This document shows, in pieces, positions 43,216 through 50,625 of a stretch of DNA of 64,000 nt. Each line of letters opens with the position of its first letter. The stretch's first letter is position 1. The notes beneath the pieces are model-generated. The model was given only the letters and a program-made list of their open reading frames with translations. It had not been told where the DNA came from and made no database searches. A program made the position numbers and the translations under genes. The DNA is from Chitinophagales bacterium (GTDB taxonomy: Bacteria; Bacteroidota; Bacteroidia; Chitinophagales; Chitinophagaceae), in assembly GCA_017303835.1 (NCBI GenBank), contig JAFLBI010000001.1, positions 1,302,001-1,366,000 of the forward strand, written 5' to 3'.

Positions 43216-44234
43216 TTGATAGCTTGAATCATTTCCGCCAATTCGGTTAAAGCAATGGGTTGAATAACCGCTTTTCCAACCTTTTGTAATAATACATACT
43301 GCATACTAGTATGATTACGCTTCTTATCATGCTTCAATACATCAAAGACTTTTTGGGCATCAAAAGCAGCGTAAGTAGGCAATCCGTATTGTGTTAATAA
43401 TGCAGTAAGCTTATCGGTTTGTTTAAACTTGGTATATTTTTCTGAGAAATGTGCGGCATATGTCATGCCAATAGCCACAGCTTCACCATGCGATAATTCA
43501 TATTGATTTTCTAATGCATGGCCCAACGTGTGACCAAAATTCAACAACTTACGATCGCCCTGCTCAAATTCATCGCACTGCACCAGTTTGGATTTCAACA
43601 CAGCATTGCGTGTAACCAACCAGTTCATCGCTGCTTTATTGTTGCGTAATTTCTTAGGTGTTTGCGCTTCCAGCCATTTGAACATGGGCGCATCCAGAAT
43701 AGCTGCATGTTTGATGATCTCCGTAAAGCCATCACGAAAAACTGAATCAGGTAAAGTCTTTAACAGACTCGTATCAAATAAAATAAATTCAGGCTGACGA
43801 ATGGTACCAACCAGATTTTTATACACCCCTACGTCTACGCCATTCTTACCGCCGATAGATGCATCAACCATGGCCAATAACGTAGTTGGTACAAAGCCAA
43901 AACGAATGCCACGCATATAGATTGCAGCGATATAACCTGTTAAGTCGGAAATAACACCACCACCTATACCCACTAGCATAGTCTTGCGATCCGCTTCCAT
44001 CTCAATCAATGTATCAATCACCGCATCAACGGTTTGCTGTAATTTATACTCCTCGCCTGCTTTGAGCACGATGGTTTTCCAGCCCTTCCACTTTTTCCCA
44101 TGTGCTGCGTGTACATGCTCATCGGTGATGATGATGGTATGCGCAGGATCACAGAATTGCTTTAGCTGTTTACTATCGGCATCAAAATAGTAGGCTACCC
44201 GCTTGTCTGAAAATTGAAATTGTTTTTGTTGCAT
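43212..44234 (-). CDS. aroB: 3-dehydroquinate synthase
   Basis: 340 residues. NAD- and metal-dependent cyclisation of DAHP. GIGGGVISDLTGYIAAIYMRGIRFGFVPTTLLAMVDASIGGKNGVDVGVYKNLVG spans the cofactor and substrate sites; zinc-ligand segments are DGFTEIIKHA, NFGHTLGHALE and HGEAVAIGM. It follows the DAHP synthase gene by 2 nt, so substrate supply and use are adjacent. Confidence 0.97.
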   Translation of the reverse strand: MQQKQFQFSDKRVAYYFDADSKQLKQFCDPAHTIIITDEHVHAAHGKKWKGWKTIVLKAGEEYKLQQTVDAVIDTLIEMEADRKTMLVGIGGGVISDLTGYIAAIYMRGIRFGFVPTTLLAMVDASIGGKNGVDVGVYKNLVGTIRQPEFILFDTSLLKTLPDSVFRDGFTEIIKHAAILDAPMFKWLEAQTPKKLRNNKAAMNWLVTRNAVLKSKLVQCDEFEQGDRKLLNFGHTLGHALENQYELSHGEAVAIGMTYAAHFSEKYTKFKQTDKLTALLTQYGLPTYAAFDAQKVFDVLKHDKKRNHTSMQYVLLQKVGKAVIQPIALTELAEMIQAIK

Positions 44235-44236
44235 GC

Positions 44237-45322
44237 TTAGTCGTTCATGATTCTGTTCTGGTGGTTGATACTTTCCAAATGCACCGCATCCAGGTACTTA
44301 GTAACAAACTCTTTGCTCAAGCCCAACACATCACCTTTCTTATACGCGCGCTCCAAAATCTCATTCCAACGATTGGTTTGCAGAATGGTGATATTGTTGT
44401 CCTTCTTATACTGACCAATCTTCTCTGCAATCTTCATTCTTTGTCCCAACAATTGCATCAATTCATCATCCAAATGATTGATCTGCTGACGCAACTTCTC
44501 CAATGCAGCATGAAATGCTTCTGAATCCACATCATCTTTTCTCCAAACAATTTCCTCCAGCATTTCAGCCAAACGCTCCGGCGTAATCTGCTGTTTTGCA
44601 TCACTCCAAGCATTATCCGGATCAATATGCGATTCAATCATCAATCCATCAAAATCAAGGTTAATGGCTTTCTGCGATACATCTAACAGAATATCTCTTC
44701 TACCTGAAATATGGGATGGATCATTGATCATGATCATGCCGGGATTACGACGTTTCATCTCAATCGCTAAGTGCCACATAGGCGCATTACGGTATTCTGT
44801 ATTACCATAAGAGCTGAAACCGCGATGGATTAAACCGATTGTCTTGATACCTGCTTTGGCAATACGTTCTACTGCACCTGTCCACAATTCCAAATCCGGA
44901 TTAATTGGGTTCTTAATTAGGACAGGTACATCTACACCACGTAATGCATCAGCAACTTCTTGCACTGAAAAAGGATTCACCGTTGTTCTTGCACCAACCC
45001 ACAACACATCTACATCAAAATTCAGCGCGTCTTCAACTTGCTTACCAGTAGCCACTTCCACCGTTGTAGGCAAGTCGGTAATTTTCTTTGCTTGTAATAA
45101 CCAAGGTAAACCCTTTACACCTACCCCTTCAAAACTACCGGGACGTGTTCTGGGTTTCCAGATACCTGCACGCAGCATATCAATTTTACCTGTGTTAGCT
45201 AATCGTTGCGCAGTTGCCAATAATTGTTCTTCTGTTTCTGCACTGCAGGGACCCGATATAATAATGGGCGCTTTGGATAAAATGGCTTGTACTTTTTCTT
45301 TCATGGTTGCGGTTGCTTGCAT
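44237..45322 (-). CDS. Bifunctional DAHP synthase / chorismate mutase (type II)
   Basis: 361 residues. Residues about 10-260 are a DAHP synthase of the KDO8P-synthase-related type (IISGPCSAETEEQLL, GIWKPRTRPGSFEG, LWVGARTTVNPFSVQ, MINDPSHISGRRD). Residues about 270-361 are an AroQ chorismate mutase (LRQQINHLDDELMQLLGQRMKIAEKIGQYKKDNNI). This fusion is known in Bacteroidota and related groups. Neither pheA nor tyrA here has a mutase domain, so this is the likely shared source of prephenate. An ATG at residue 7 could also be the start. Confidence 0.95.
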   Translation of the reverse strand: MQATATMKEKVQAILSKAPIIISGPCSAETEEQLLATAQRLANTGKIDMLRAGIWKPRTRPGSFEGVGVKGLPWLLQAKKITDLPTTVEVATGKQVEDALNFDVDVLWVGARTTVNPFSVQEVADALRGVDVPVLIKNPINPDLELWTGAVERIAKAGIKTIGLIHRGFSSYGNTEYRNAPMWHLAIEMKRRNPGMIMINDPSHISGRRDILLDVSQKAINLDFDGLMIESHIDPDNAWSDAKQQITPERLAEMLEEIVWRKDDVDSEAFHAALEKLRQQINHLDDELMQLLGQRMKIAEKIGQYKKDNNITILQTNRWNEILERAYKKGDVLGLSKEFVTKYLDAVHLESINHQNRIMND

Positions 45323-45350
45323 ATAAAGATATTTGATTGTATGATGATGT

Positions 45351-46199
45351 TTAATTTCTGTTCAGGACTTTACGAATGGTATTGGCTTGTTCCATCAATT
45401 CGCGCAGATAATCATAGTTCTCTTTTTCCAGACAGGCTTTGAATTTGCGCAGCTGTGAAATATGTTCATTTAAAACATCCAATACATTTTCCCTGTTCTG
45501 CATCAGAATAGGCACCCACATAGCGGGGTTACTCTTTGCCAGACGTACCGTACTCTCAAAACCACCACTCGCCAATTCAAAAATGGCATCTTCTTCTTTT
45601 TCTTTCTCCAATACAGTATTGGCCAATGCAAATGAAGTGATGTGCGAGATATGACTAATATAAGCCACATGCACATCGTGTGCTGCTGCTGTCATATACA
45701 AAATATGCATCTGCAATTGCTGATAGATTTGTTCAACCAAGGCTACAGCATCTGCATCACTTGCTTCTTTATTACAAATCACTGTTGCTTTACCGCTGAA
45801 CGCACCTTTCACCGCTGCATCAGGGCCACTGAACTCTGTGCCCCACATGGGGTGCGTAGCAACAAAACGACCAGCATTATCGCAAACCGCTGCCAATGCA
45901 CAGATGGGTTCTTTGGTAGAGCCAACATCCATAACAACTTGCTGCTGATTAGCTGCCTGTAATACTTGTGGCAATATTTCATTCATCGCATCAACAGGCA
46001 CTGCCATCACCACCAGCTTTGCTGCTTGTACTGCTTCTTTTAATGGAAGTATCCCATCAACCAATTGCAATTCCAATGCACGTGCCGCATGCGCTTCGCT
46101 GGCGTCAACACCTATAATCGTATCTGCCAAGCCATGTGCTTTTAATGCTATGGCCATTGAGCCGCCTATCAAACCTGTACCAATAATCGCCGCTGTCAT
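45351..46199 (-). CDS. tyrA: Prephenate dehydrogenase
   Basis: 282 residues, monofunctional. The Rossmann motif is AIIGTGLIGGSMAIALKAHG. VMDVGSTKEPICA, THPMWGTEFSGPDAA and HDVHVAYISHISHITSFAL (catalytic His region) follow, and the C-terminal half is the helical dimerisation domain. It makes 4-hydroxyphenylpyruvate, the tyrosine precursor. Its start overlaps the aminotransferase stop by 4 nt. Confidence 0.94.
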   Translation of the reverse strand: MTAAIIGTGLIGGSMAIALKAHGLADTIIGVDASEAHAARALELQLVDGILPLKEAVQAAKLVVMAVPVDAMNEILPQVLQAANQQQVVMDVGSTKEPICALAAVCDNAGRFVATHPMWGTEFSGPDAAVKGAFSGKATVICNKEASDADAVALVEQIYQQLQMHILYMTAAAHDVHVAYISHISHITSFALANTVLEKEKEEDAIFELASGGFESTVRLAKSNPAMWVPILMQNRENVLDVLNEHISQLRKFKACLEKENYDYLRELMEQANTIRKVLNRN

Positions 46200-47359
46200 A
46201 ATTGTTGTATTCTTTCAATCGCTTGTTCAAATAAGGTAACACTGCCGCAAAGACTGATGCGGATATATTGTTCACCCGCTTTACCAAAAATGCCGCCTGG
46301 TGTAATAAATACATTCGCACCATACAGGATTTTGTCGCTCAAACTATATCCACTCACTTCACCTTCCGGTATTGATGCCCAAACAAACATACCCACCTGA
46401 TCTTTGCTGTAGCGACATTTCAATAAGTCGAGCAATTCAAATACTTTTTCCCTTCTTGCTGCATAAATAGCATTTACTTCATCATACCATGATTTATCCA
46501 AACTCAATGCTTTTGCTGCAGCCAACTGCACTGGCAAAAACATACCACTGTCCATATTACTTTTAAAGCGTAAGACTTCATTGATTCTTTCTTTAGCCGC
46601 ACACAACATACCTACACGCCAGCCAGCCATATTTTTACTCTTACTGAGTGAGTTCAACTCAAGTACCACATCTTTTGCACCATCTACAGCCAGCAAACTG
46701 GTTGGTTGTTCATTCAAGATGAAACTGTAGGGATTATCATGGCAGATTAGGATATGGTGTTTTCTACCAAATGCCACCAACTCTTCAAACTTACTGGTAT
46801 CAGGTACTTGTCCGGTAGGCATATGCGGATAATTCACCCACATCAATTTCACCTTTCGTAAATCCATCTCTTCAAGTAAAGCAAAATCAGGAAACCAACC
46901 GTGTGCTTCACTCAGGTGATAAGGCACAGGTTCACCACCTGCTAACTTCACAGCACTGCTATAAGTAGGATAACCCGGATCGGGAATCAATGCCTGATCG
47001 CCATCATTCAAGTAAGTCATGCAGATATGCATAATACCTTCTTTGCTACCAATCAATGGCAGCACTTCTGTATCTGGATTTAAAGAAACATTATACCAAC
47101 GCTGATACCAATCGGTTACAGCTTTGCGCAATACAGGTGAACCTTTGTATGATTGATAAGCATGTGTATTAGGCTTGGCACTCTCCTCTTGCAAAACGCG
47201 AATCACATCCGGGTGTGGTGGTAAATCGGGACTACCAATACCCAAATTAATGATCTGCTTTCCTTGCTGGTTCAATAGTTCGATTTCTCTCAACTTTTGT
47301 GAGAAATAGTATTCACCAATACCATCTAATCGCTTTGCTGTACTAATCTGTATACTCAT
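46196..47359 (-). CDS. Class I/II aminotransferase (predicted aromatic amino acid transaminase)
   Basis: 387 residues, PLP fold type I. The PLP Lys is in LNSLSKSKNMAGWRVGML (about 230). INLGIGSPDLPPHPDV, IPDPGYPTYSSAV and YPHMPTGQVPD are typical of the LL-DAP aminotransferase/AspC-like group. Its place between pheA and tyrA, with 4-nt overlaps on both sides, argues that it transaminates phenylpyruvate and hydroxyphenylpyruvate; this is inferred from context. Confidence 0.9.
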   Translation of the reverse strand: MSIQISTAKRLDGIGEYYFSQKLREIELLNQQGKQIINLGIGSPDLPPHPDVIRVLQEESAKPNTHAYQSYKGSPVLRKAVTDWYQRWYNVSLNPDTEVLPLIGSKEGIMHICMTYLNDGDQALIPDPGYPTYSSAVKLAGGEPVPYHLSEAHGWFPDFALLEEMDLRKVKLMWVNYPHMPTGQVPDTSKFEELVAFGRKHHILICHDNPYSFILNEQPTSLLAVDGAKDVVLELNSLSKSKNMAGWRVGMLCAAKERINEVLRFKSNMDSGMFLPVQLAAAKALSLDKSWYDEVNAIYAARREKVFELLDLLKCRYSKDQVGMFVWASIPEGEVSGYSLSDKILYGANVFITPGGIFGKAGEQYIRISLCGSVTLFEQAIERIQQL

Positions 47360-48192
47360 CCTTTGATGCGTTTTCCTTTTTTATACATACCAAATACCCG
47401 AAGATTATTGGTTGCTGATTCTAATGATTCCATTACTGCTTCAAACTGTGCAACTTCCTGAAACTCCATATCAGCATAAAAACCATATTTAAAGTTGCTA
47501 CCTGGTATGGGCATGCTTTGCAGCTTGCTCAGATTGATTCCACCTTCTGCTATGATGCCCAAGACTTTTGCCAGTATACCTTTGGTATGATTGGTTTGAA
47601 AATACACGGATGCCTTATCTGCGTTTTGTGGAATAACTGCTTCTTTCTCTCTTCGTAACACCAAGAATCTAGTGATATTGTTTTTCTGCGTTTGAATATC
47701 GGGCGCCAGCACTTTCAGTCCATATAATTCAGCAGCCAATTTACTAGCGATTGCCGCGGTAGTTTTACTTCGATGTTGGTGCAGGTGTTTCGCACTAAGC
47801 GCAGTATCTTCTGTTTCTACCAGTTTGAATGCATGCTTCCCTAAAAAATCCAAACACTGTAGTAAGGCCATAGGGTGACTATGCACTTCTTTGATATCAG
47901 CGAGCTTCACACCAGGGTTCACCAAGAGGTTCTGACTGATGTGCAGGTATAATTCACCCACCACTTTCAGTTTATTCTGATGTAAAAGATGATAGTTGGG
48001 CAGAATACTACCGGCTAAAGAATTTTCAATAGCCATCAAACCAAAGTCAGTGGCTTTCTTATCTAGTGCGAGTTTCACCACTTCTCGAAAAGTGGCGCAT
48101 GGTAACACTTCCACATCTTTTCCAAACAGATGCCGTGCTGCCACCTGATGGAAACTGCCTTCATAACCCTGTATCGAGACTTTTATCGCCAT
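47356..48192 (-). CDS. pheA: Prephenate dehydratase
   Basis: 278 residues, no chorismate mutase domain. The dehydratase part has KVSIQGYEGSFHQVAARHLFG, FGLMAIENSLAGSILPNYHLL, EVHSHPMALLQCLDFL and DTALSAKHLHQHRSKTTAAIAS; residues about 200-270 are an ACT domain (TNHTKGILAKVLGIIAEGGINLSKLQSMPIPG) that binds Phe. First structural gene of the operon. Its ATG directly follows the U-tract of an intrinsic terminator (48193-48222), so it is expressed only on read-through. Confidence 0.96.
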   Translation of the reverse strand: MAIKVSIQGYEGSFHQVAARHLFGKDVEVLPCATFREVVKLALDKKATDFGLMAIENSLAGSILPNYHLLHQNKLKVVGELYLHISQNLLVNPGVKLADIKEVHSHPMALLQCLDFLGKHAFKLVETEDTALSAKHLHQHRSKTTAAIASKLAAELYGLKVLAPDIQTQKNNITRFLVLRREKEAVIPQNADKASVYFQTNHTKGILAKVLGIIAEGGINLSKLQSMPIPGSNFKYGFYADMEFQEVAQFEAVMESLESATNNLRVFGMYKKGKRIKG

Positions 48193-48222
48193 AAAATAAA
48201 AATCCCGGCTTTAGGCCGGGAT
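48193..48222 (-). terminator. Attenuator terminator in front of pheA
   Basis: On the minus strand ATCCCGGC (48215-48222), loop CTAAA, GCCGGGAT (48202-48209): a perfect 8-bp hairpin. TTTTATTTT follows, and the next base is the A of the pheA ATG. A terminator just before a structural gene, downstream of an aromatic-rich leader peptide, marks an attenuator. Confidence 0.93.
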
Positions 48223-48270
48223 CGTATGCTTTTTAGTTTGAGTTTAGATTGTAGCAAGCACCACCCGGCC
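48214..48270 (-). promoter_or_regulatory. Antiterminator pairing segments of the phe leader RNA
   Basis: GGCCGGG in the leader peptide coding region (48264-48270) is an exact complement of CCCGGCC (48214-48220), which is the 5' arm of the terminator. The two pairings exclude each other. The leader segment mimics the terminator's 3' arm (GCCGGG). All seven base pairs are G:C. Confidence 0.85.
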
Positions 48271-48336
48271 ATTTCTGTTGAAATAGAAAAAAAAGTAACC
48301 AAAATAAAACCAGCTATGACGGATGAATTGCTGCAT
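48244..48336 (-). CDS. Aromatic leader peptide of the pheA operon attenuator
   Basis: A 30-codon ORF beginning ATG CAG CAA and ending TAA at 48244-48246. Residues 9-19 are WFYFGYFFFYF, ten aromatic residues of eleven. In all it has seven Phe, three Tyr and one Trp. The rest is polar or basic. The ribosome should stall in this run when charged tRNA-Phe or tRNA-Tyr is scarce, leaving the GGCCGGG segment downstream free to pair and disarm the terminator. A TATATTTG box ends 7 nt before the ATG, so the leader is nearly leaderless. Similar in logic to E. coli pheL but not related in sequence. Confidence 0.92.
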   Translation of the reverse strand: MQQFIRHSWFYFGYFFFYFNRNGRVVLATI

Positions 48337-48343
48337 GATGAAC

Positions 48344-48375
48344 CAAATATAGCCAACCAATTGAATGAATGGAAA
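48344..48375 (-). promoter_or_regulatory. Promoter of the aromatic amino acid operon
   Basis: On the minus strand TATATTTG (48344-48351) is a full -7 match. TTTC (48372-48375), one mismatch from TTTG, lies 20 nt upstream. The predicted start is about 48337-48340, at the leader-peptide ATG. Confidence 0.8.
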
Positions 48376-48393
48376 TAATTTTTGTCGAATAAC

Positions 48394-48409
48394 ACTAACC
48401 AGCGTTAGT
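48394..48409. repeat. Short perfect dyad upstream of the aromatic operon promoter
   Basis: ACTAAC-CAGC-GTTAGT, 6-bp arms, centred about 60 bp upstream of the predicted transcription start. It could be an operator or chance. Confidence 0.5.
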
Positions 48410-48417
48410 ATAAAACG

Positions 48418-48447
48418 AAAAAAGCCCTTCCGTGGAAACGGAACGGC
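48418..48447 (-). terminator. Terminator at the end of the lipoprotein copy 2 transcript or of a small RNA
   Basis: On the minus strand GCCGTTCCGT (48438-48447), loop TTCC, ACGGAAGGGC (48424-48433): ten pairs with one mismatch, followed by TTTTTT (48418-48423). Confidence 0.88.
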
Positions 48448-48551
48448 CTCTAACGATTGCTTGCCATATGAAAATATTTAGTCACACTGTTCCCGGCCTT
48501 TCGGCGCCCTTAGGCAGCAAGCAGGAACCCCTTACGCACTGTACCGAGAAA
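48448..48551 (-). ncRNA. Unidentified structured RNA region between lipoprotein copy 2 and its terminator
   Basis: About 100 nt on the minus strand, GC-richer than ordinary intergenic DNA here and without an ORF. Visible pairings are GTTCC with GGAAC closing a stem that holds the small hairpin GCCGAAAGGC, and GCTTGC (about 48518-48523) with GCAAGC (about 48459-48464), which would form an alternative or pseudoknot. ACAGTGCG and ACAGTGTG repeat directly. It does not match tRNA, tmRNA, SRP, RNase P or 6S patterns that I can recognise. No separate promoter is seen, so it may be a 3' UTR or be processed from the lipoprotein mRNA. Confidence 0.45.
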
Positions 48552-48734
48552 TTACTTCTTGGTAGTATCAGCAGCGGCAGCAGCTGAATCAACAGCAGGA
48601 GCAGCAGAGTCAACAGCAGGAGCTACAGTTGAATCAACAGCAACGGCAGGAGAATCAGTTTTAGCTTCAGTGCTTTCGCCACTGTTACAAGCTACGAAAC
48701 CGGCGATAGCCAGTAAGGCAAGTACTTTTTTCAT
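48552..48734 (-). CDS. Small Ala/Asp/Ser/Thr-rich lipoprotein, copy 2
   Basis: 60 residues, almost the same as 3454-3639: identical signal peptide MKKVLALLAIAGFVACNSGE and identical last 22 residues, with differences only in the middle (one residue shorter). DNA identity is also high by eye. Lipobox Cys at 16. In contrast with copy 1 it has no clear TAnnTTTG promoter, and about 100 nt of structured RNA separates it from its terminator. It is divergent from the ECF sigma gene, so regulation by that sigma factor is possible. Confidence 0.8.
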   Translation of the reverse strand: MKKVLALLAIAGFVACNSGESTEAKTDSPAVAVDSTVAPAVDSAAPAVDSAAAAADTTKK

Positions 48735-48812
48735 TTTGATGAGCTTTTGTTGTGAGTGAATTTTGATATTAATACGGGAATCGACAGAAGGTAACCCGGC
48801 TTATACAGAAAT

Positions 48813-48842
48813 TTTGAAAAATTTTTTTTCGGCCTATCTTGG
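48813..48842 (+). promoter_or_regulatory. Probable promoter of the sigma factor gene
   Basis: TTTG (48813-48816), 18 nt, TATCTTGG (48835-48842; one mismatch from TAnnTTTG). Its position favours the GTG at 48881 as start. Confidence 0.5.
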
Positions 48843-48880
48843 GTTACTTTTCCACCCCGAACCGTATTAATAGGCAGAAA

Positions 48881-49447
48881 GTGAAAGCCGATACTAACGA
48901 ACAATTATTGCTGAAAGGACTGGCTAGCAACGACTCAAGAGCTATTGAGACCATTTATAAGGACAACTTTAACATGGTACAAGCTTTCATTCTCAATAAC
49001 AACGGTTCTTATGACGACGCCAGGGATATTTTTCAGGAGGCAATGATTACGCTATATGAAAAAGCACAAAGCGAATCATTTGTATTAACCTGTCAAATTA
49101 AAACCTATGTATATTCCGTATGCAGGCGACTCTGGCTTAAACGATTACAGCAGACTGGACGCTATTCAAACACGTTGGACAATCTGGATGAGACTGTTCC
49201 GGTGGAAGAAGACTTGGAGATTCATGAGAAACGTAATGCCGAGTTCGCTATCATGGACCGGGCGCTAAACAGCCTGGGCGAACCCTGCAAAAGCCTGCTG
49301 GAGGCCTTTTACCTGCAAAAGCAGGATATGCAGCGAATAGCTGCAGCCTTCGGCTACACCAACGCAGATAATGCGAAGAACCAGAAATACAAATGCCTGA
49401 TGCGTTTGAAAAAACTGTTTTTCGCACAATATAATATCGGGGAGTAA
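48881..49447 (+). CDS. ECF-type RNA polymerase sigma-70 factor
   Basis: 188 residues from a GTG at 48881 preceded by AGG at a suitable distance; an in-frame TTG at 48839 would overlap the promoter. Region 2 is about 10-90 (EQLLLKGLASNDSRAIETIYKDNF, YDDARDIFQEAMITLYEKA, KTYVYSVCRRLWLKRLQ). Region 4 is about 125-185 (LNSLGEPCKSLLEAFYLQKQDMQRIAAAFGYTNADNAKNQKYKCLMRLKKLF). The membrane protein 6 nt downstream is its probable partner. Confidence 0.92.
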   Translation: MKADTNEQLLLKGLASNDSRAIETIYKDNFNMVQAFILNNNGSYDDARDIFQEAMITLYEKAQSESFVLTCQIKTYVYSVCRRLWLKRLQQTGRYSNTLDNLDETVPVEEDLEIHEKRNAEFAIMDRALNSLGEPCKSLLEAFYLQKQDMQRIAAAFGYTNADNAKNQKYKCLMRLKKLFFAQYNIGE

Positions 49448-49453
49448 GTGATT

Positions 49454-50560
49454 ATGGAAGACATTTTATTATTAGAAACCATCGAAAAATACCTCAGCGG
49501 TCAGATGAGCGCAGAGGAAAAGCGTTGGTTTGAAGATCTGCGTAAAAAAACACCTGAGATAGATCAGATGGTGGTGGAGCATAATATGTTTCTGCACCAG
49601 ATGGACTTTTATGCCGACCGTACTGCATTGAAGCATAACCTACAGCATGCGCATCAACAATTGTTGAATAAAGGTGATATCAATGAAGGTGGCACCCTTT
49701 CAGCCAAAGGCCGAGTAATCCAGCTTTGGAACAAATACCGCCGTGTAACTGCGATTGCCGCTTCCGTTGGTGGTGGTATTGCTCTACTGATCAGCGGTTT
49801 GGTAGCTTATTTCGCTCCCGTTAACCATTCTCAAATACAGCAGCTGAGCCGCGATATCGCGGTGATCAAACGCAATCAACAATATCAGGGTAACCTGATC
49901 AATGAAGTAAAAGGTAAAATCCCTGCCGATGCTAAAATGGTCGGTGGCGGTACCGGCTTCCTGATTGATCCTAAAGGTTATCTGGTTACCAATGCCCACG
50001 TGGTTCGTGGTACTTCTGCCGTTGTGGTAAATAGCAAGGGCGATGAATTCAAAGCAGTGATTGCTTATACAGACGCAGAGAAAGATATTGCCATCCTCAA
50101 AATTGATGATGCTGATTTCAAAGCCTTCCGCTCACTACCCTATGGTATTCGTAAGCAAACAGCAGATCTTGGTGAAGAAATCTTTACACTCGGTTACCCC
50201 AGAAATGAAATCTCTTATAACCTCGGTTACCTGAGTGCCAGAACCGGCTTTAATGGCGACAGCGTAAGTTTCCAGTTGCAAATGAGCGCCAACCCCGGTA
50301 GTTCAGGCGCGCCTGTGCTGAACAAAAATGGTGAGGTAGTTGGTATCCTGAGTACCAGACAAGCTACTGCTGAAGGTGTTGCTTTTGCTGTAAAGAGTAA
50401 GAATATTTACCAGCTGATTGATGCACTGAAAAAAGATGATACCGCTTTTCAGAAAGTACGCGTAGCTACGCACAGCTCTTTAAAGGGTATGAACAGAACC
50501 AACCAGGTGAAAGAAATGGAAGACTATGTATTCCTGGTGAAAGCTTTCAATAAGAACTAA
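49454..50560 (+). CDS. Membrane protein joining an anti-sigma-like N-terminus to a trypsin-like (S1C) protease
   Basis: 368 residues from the ATG at 49454 with GGAG 9 nt upstream. Residues about 5-60 (ETIEKYLSGQMSAEEKRWFEDLRKKTPEID) match the cytoplasmic N-terminus of Bacteroidota anti-sigma factors. One transmembrane helix follows (about 99-121, ending LVAYFAP), then a short coiled segment, and a periplasmic HtrA-like protease (about 160-335). His is in TNAHVV (182), Asp in EKDIAIL (211) and Ser in NPGSSGAP (284); all three are present. No PDZ domain. It is coupled to the ECF sigma gene, suggesting that it binds the sigma factor and senses the envelope. The function is inferred. Confidence 0.85.
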   Translation: MEDILLLETIEKYLSGQMSAEEKRWFEDLRKKTPEIDQMVVEHNMFLHQMDFYADRTALKHNLQHAHQQLLNKGDINEGGTLSAKGRVIQLWNKYRRVTAIAASVGGGIALLISGLVAYFAPVNHSQIQQLSRDIAVIKRNQQYQGNLINEVKGKIPADAKMVGGGTGFLIDPKGYLVTNAHVVRGTSAVVVNSKGDEFKAVIAYTDAEKDIAILKIDDADFKAFRSLPYGIRKQTADLGEEIFTLGYPRNEISYNLGYLSARTGFNGDSVSFQLQMSANPGSSGAPVLNKNGEVVGILSTRQATAEGVAFAVKSKNIYQLIDALKKDDTAFQKVRVATHSSLKGMNRTNQVKEMEDYVFLVKAFNKN

Positions 50561-50580
50561 TTTCTTTAGACCAGATAAAC

Positions 50581-50615
50581 AAAAGGCGCATCAATGATGC
50601 GCCTTTTGTTTTTTT
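50581..50615 (+). terminator. Terminator of the sigma/protease operon
   Basis: Perfect 11-bp stem AAAAGGCGCAT/ATGCGCCTTTT with 5-nt loop, then GTTTTTTT. Confidence 0.92.
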
Positions 50616-50625
50616 ATGGATGATG

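Noticed and set aside
44844-45326. A 160-codon plus-strand ORF
   Set aside because: Antisense shadow of the conserved DAHP synthase domain; no start signals or family resemblance.
48183-48395. A 70-codon minus-strand ORF, Phe-rich, covering the phe leader region
   Set aside because: It overlaps the promoter, the terminator and the pheA start, and its start lies upstream of the predicted transcription start. The 30-codon ORF at 48244-48336 in another frame fits the promoter, stop and hairpin positions far better.
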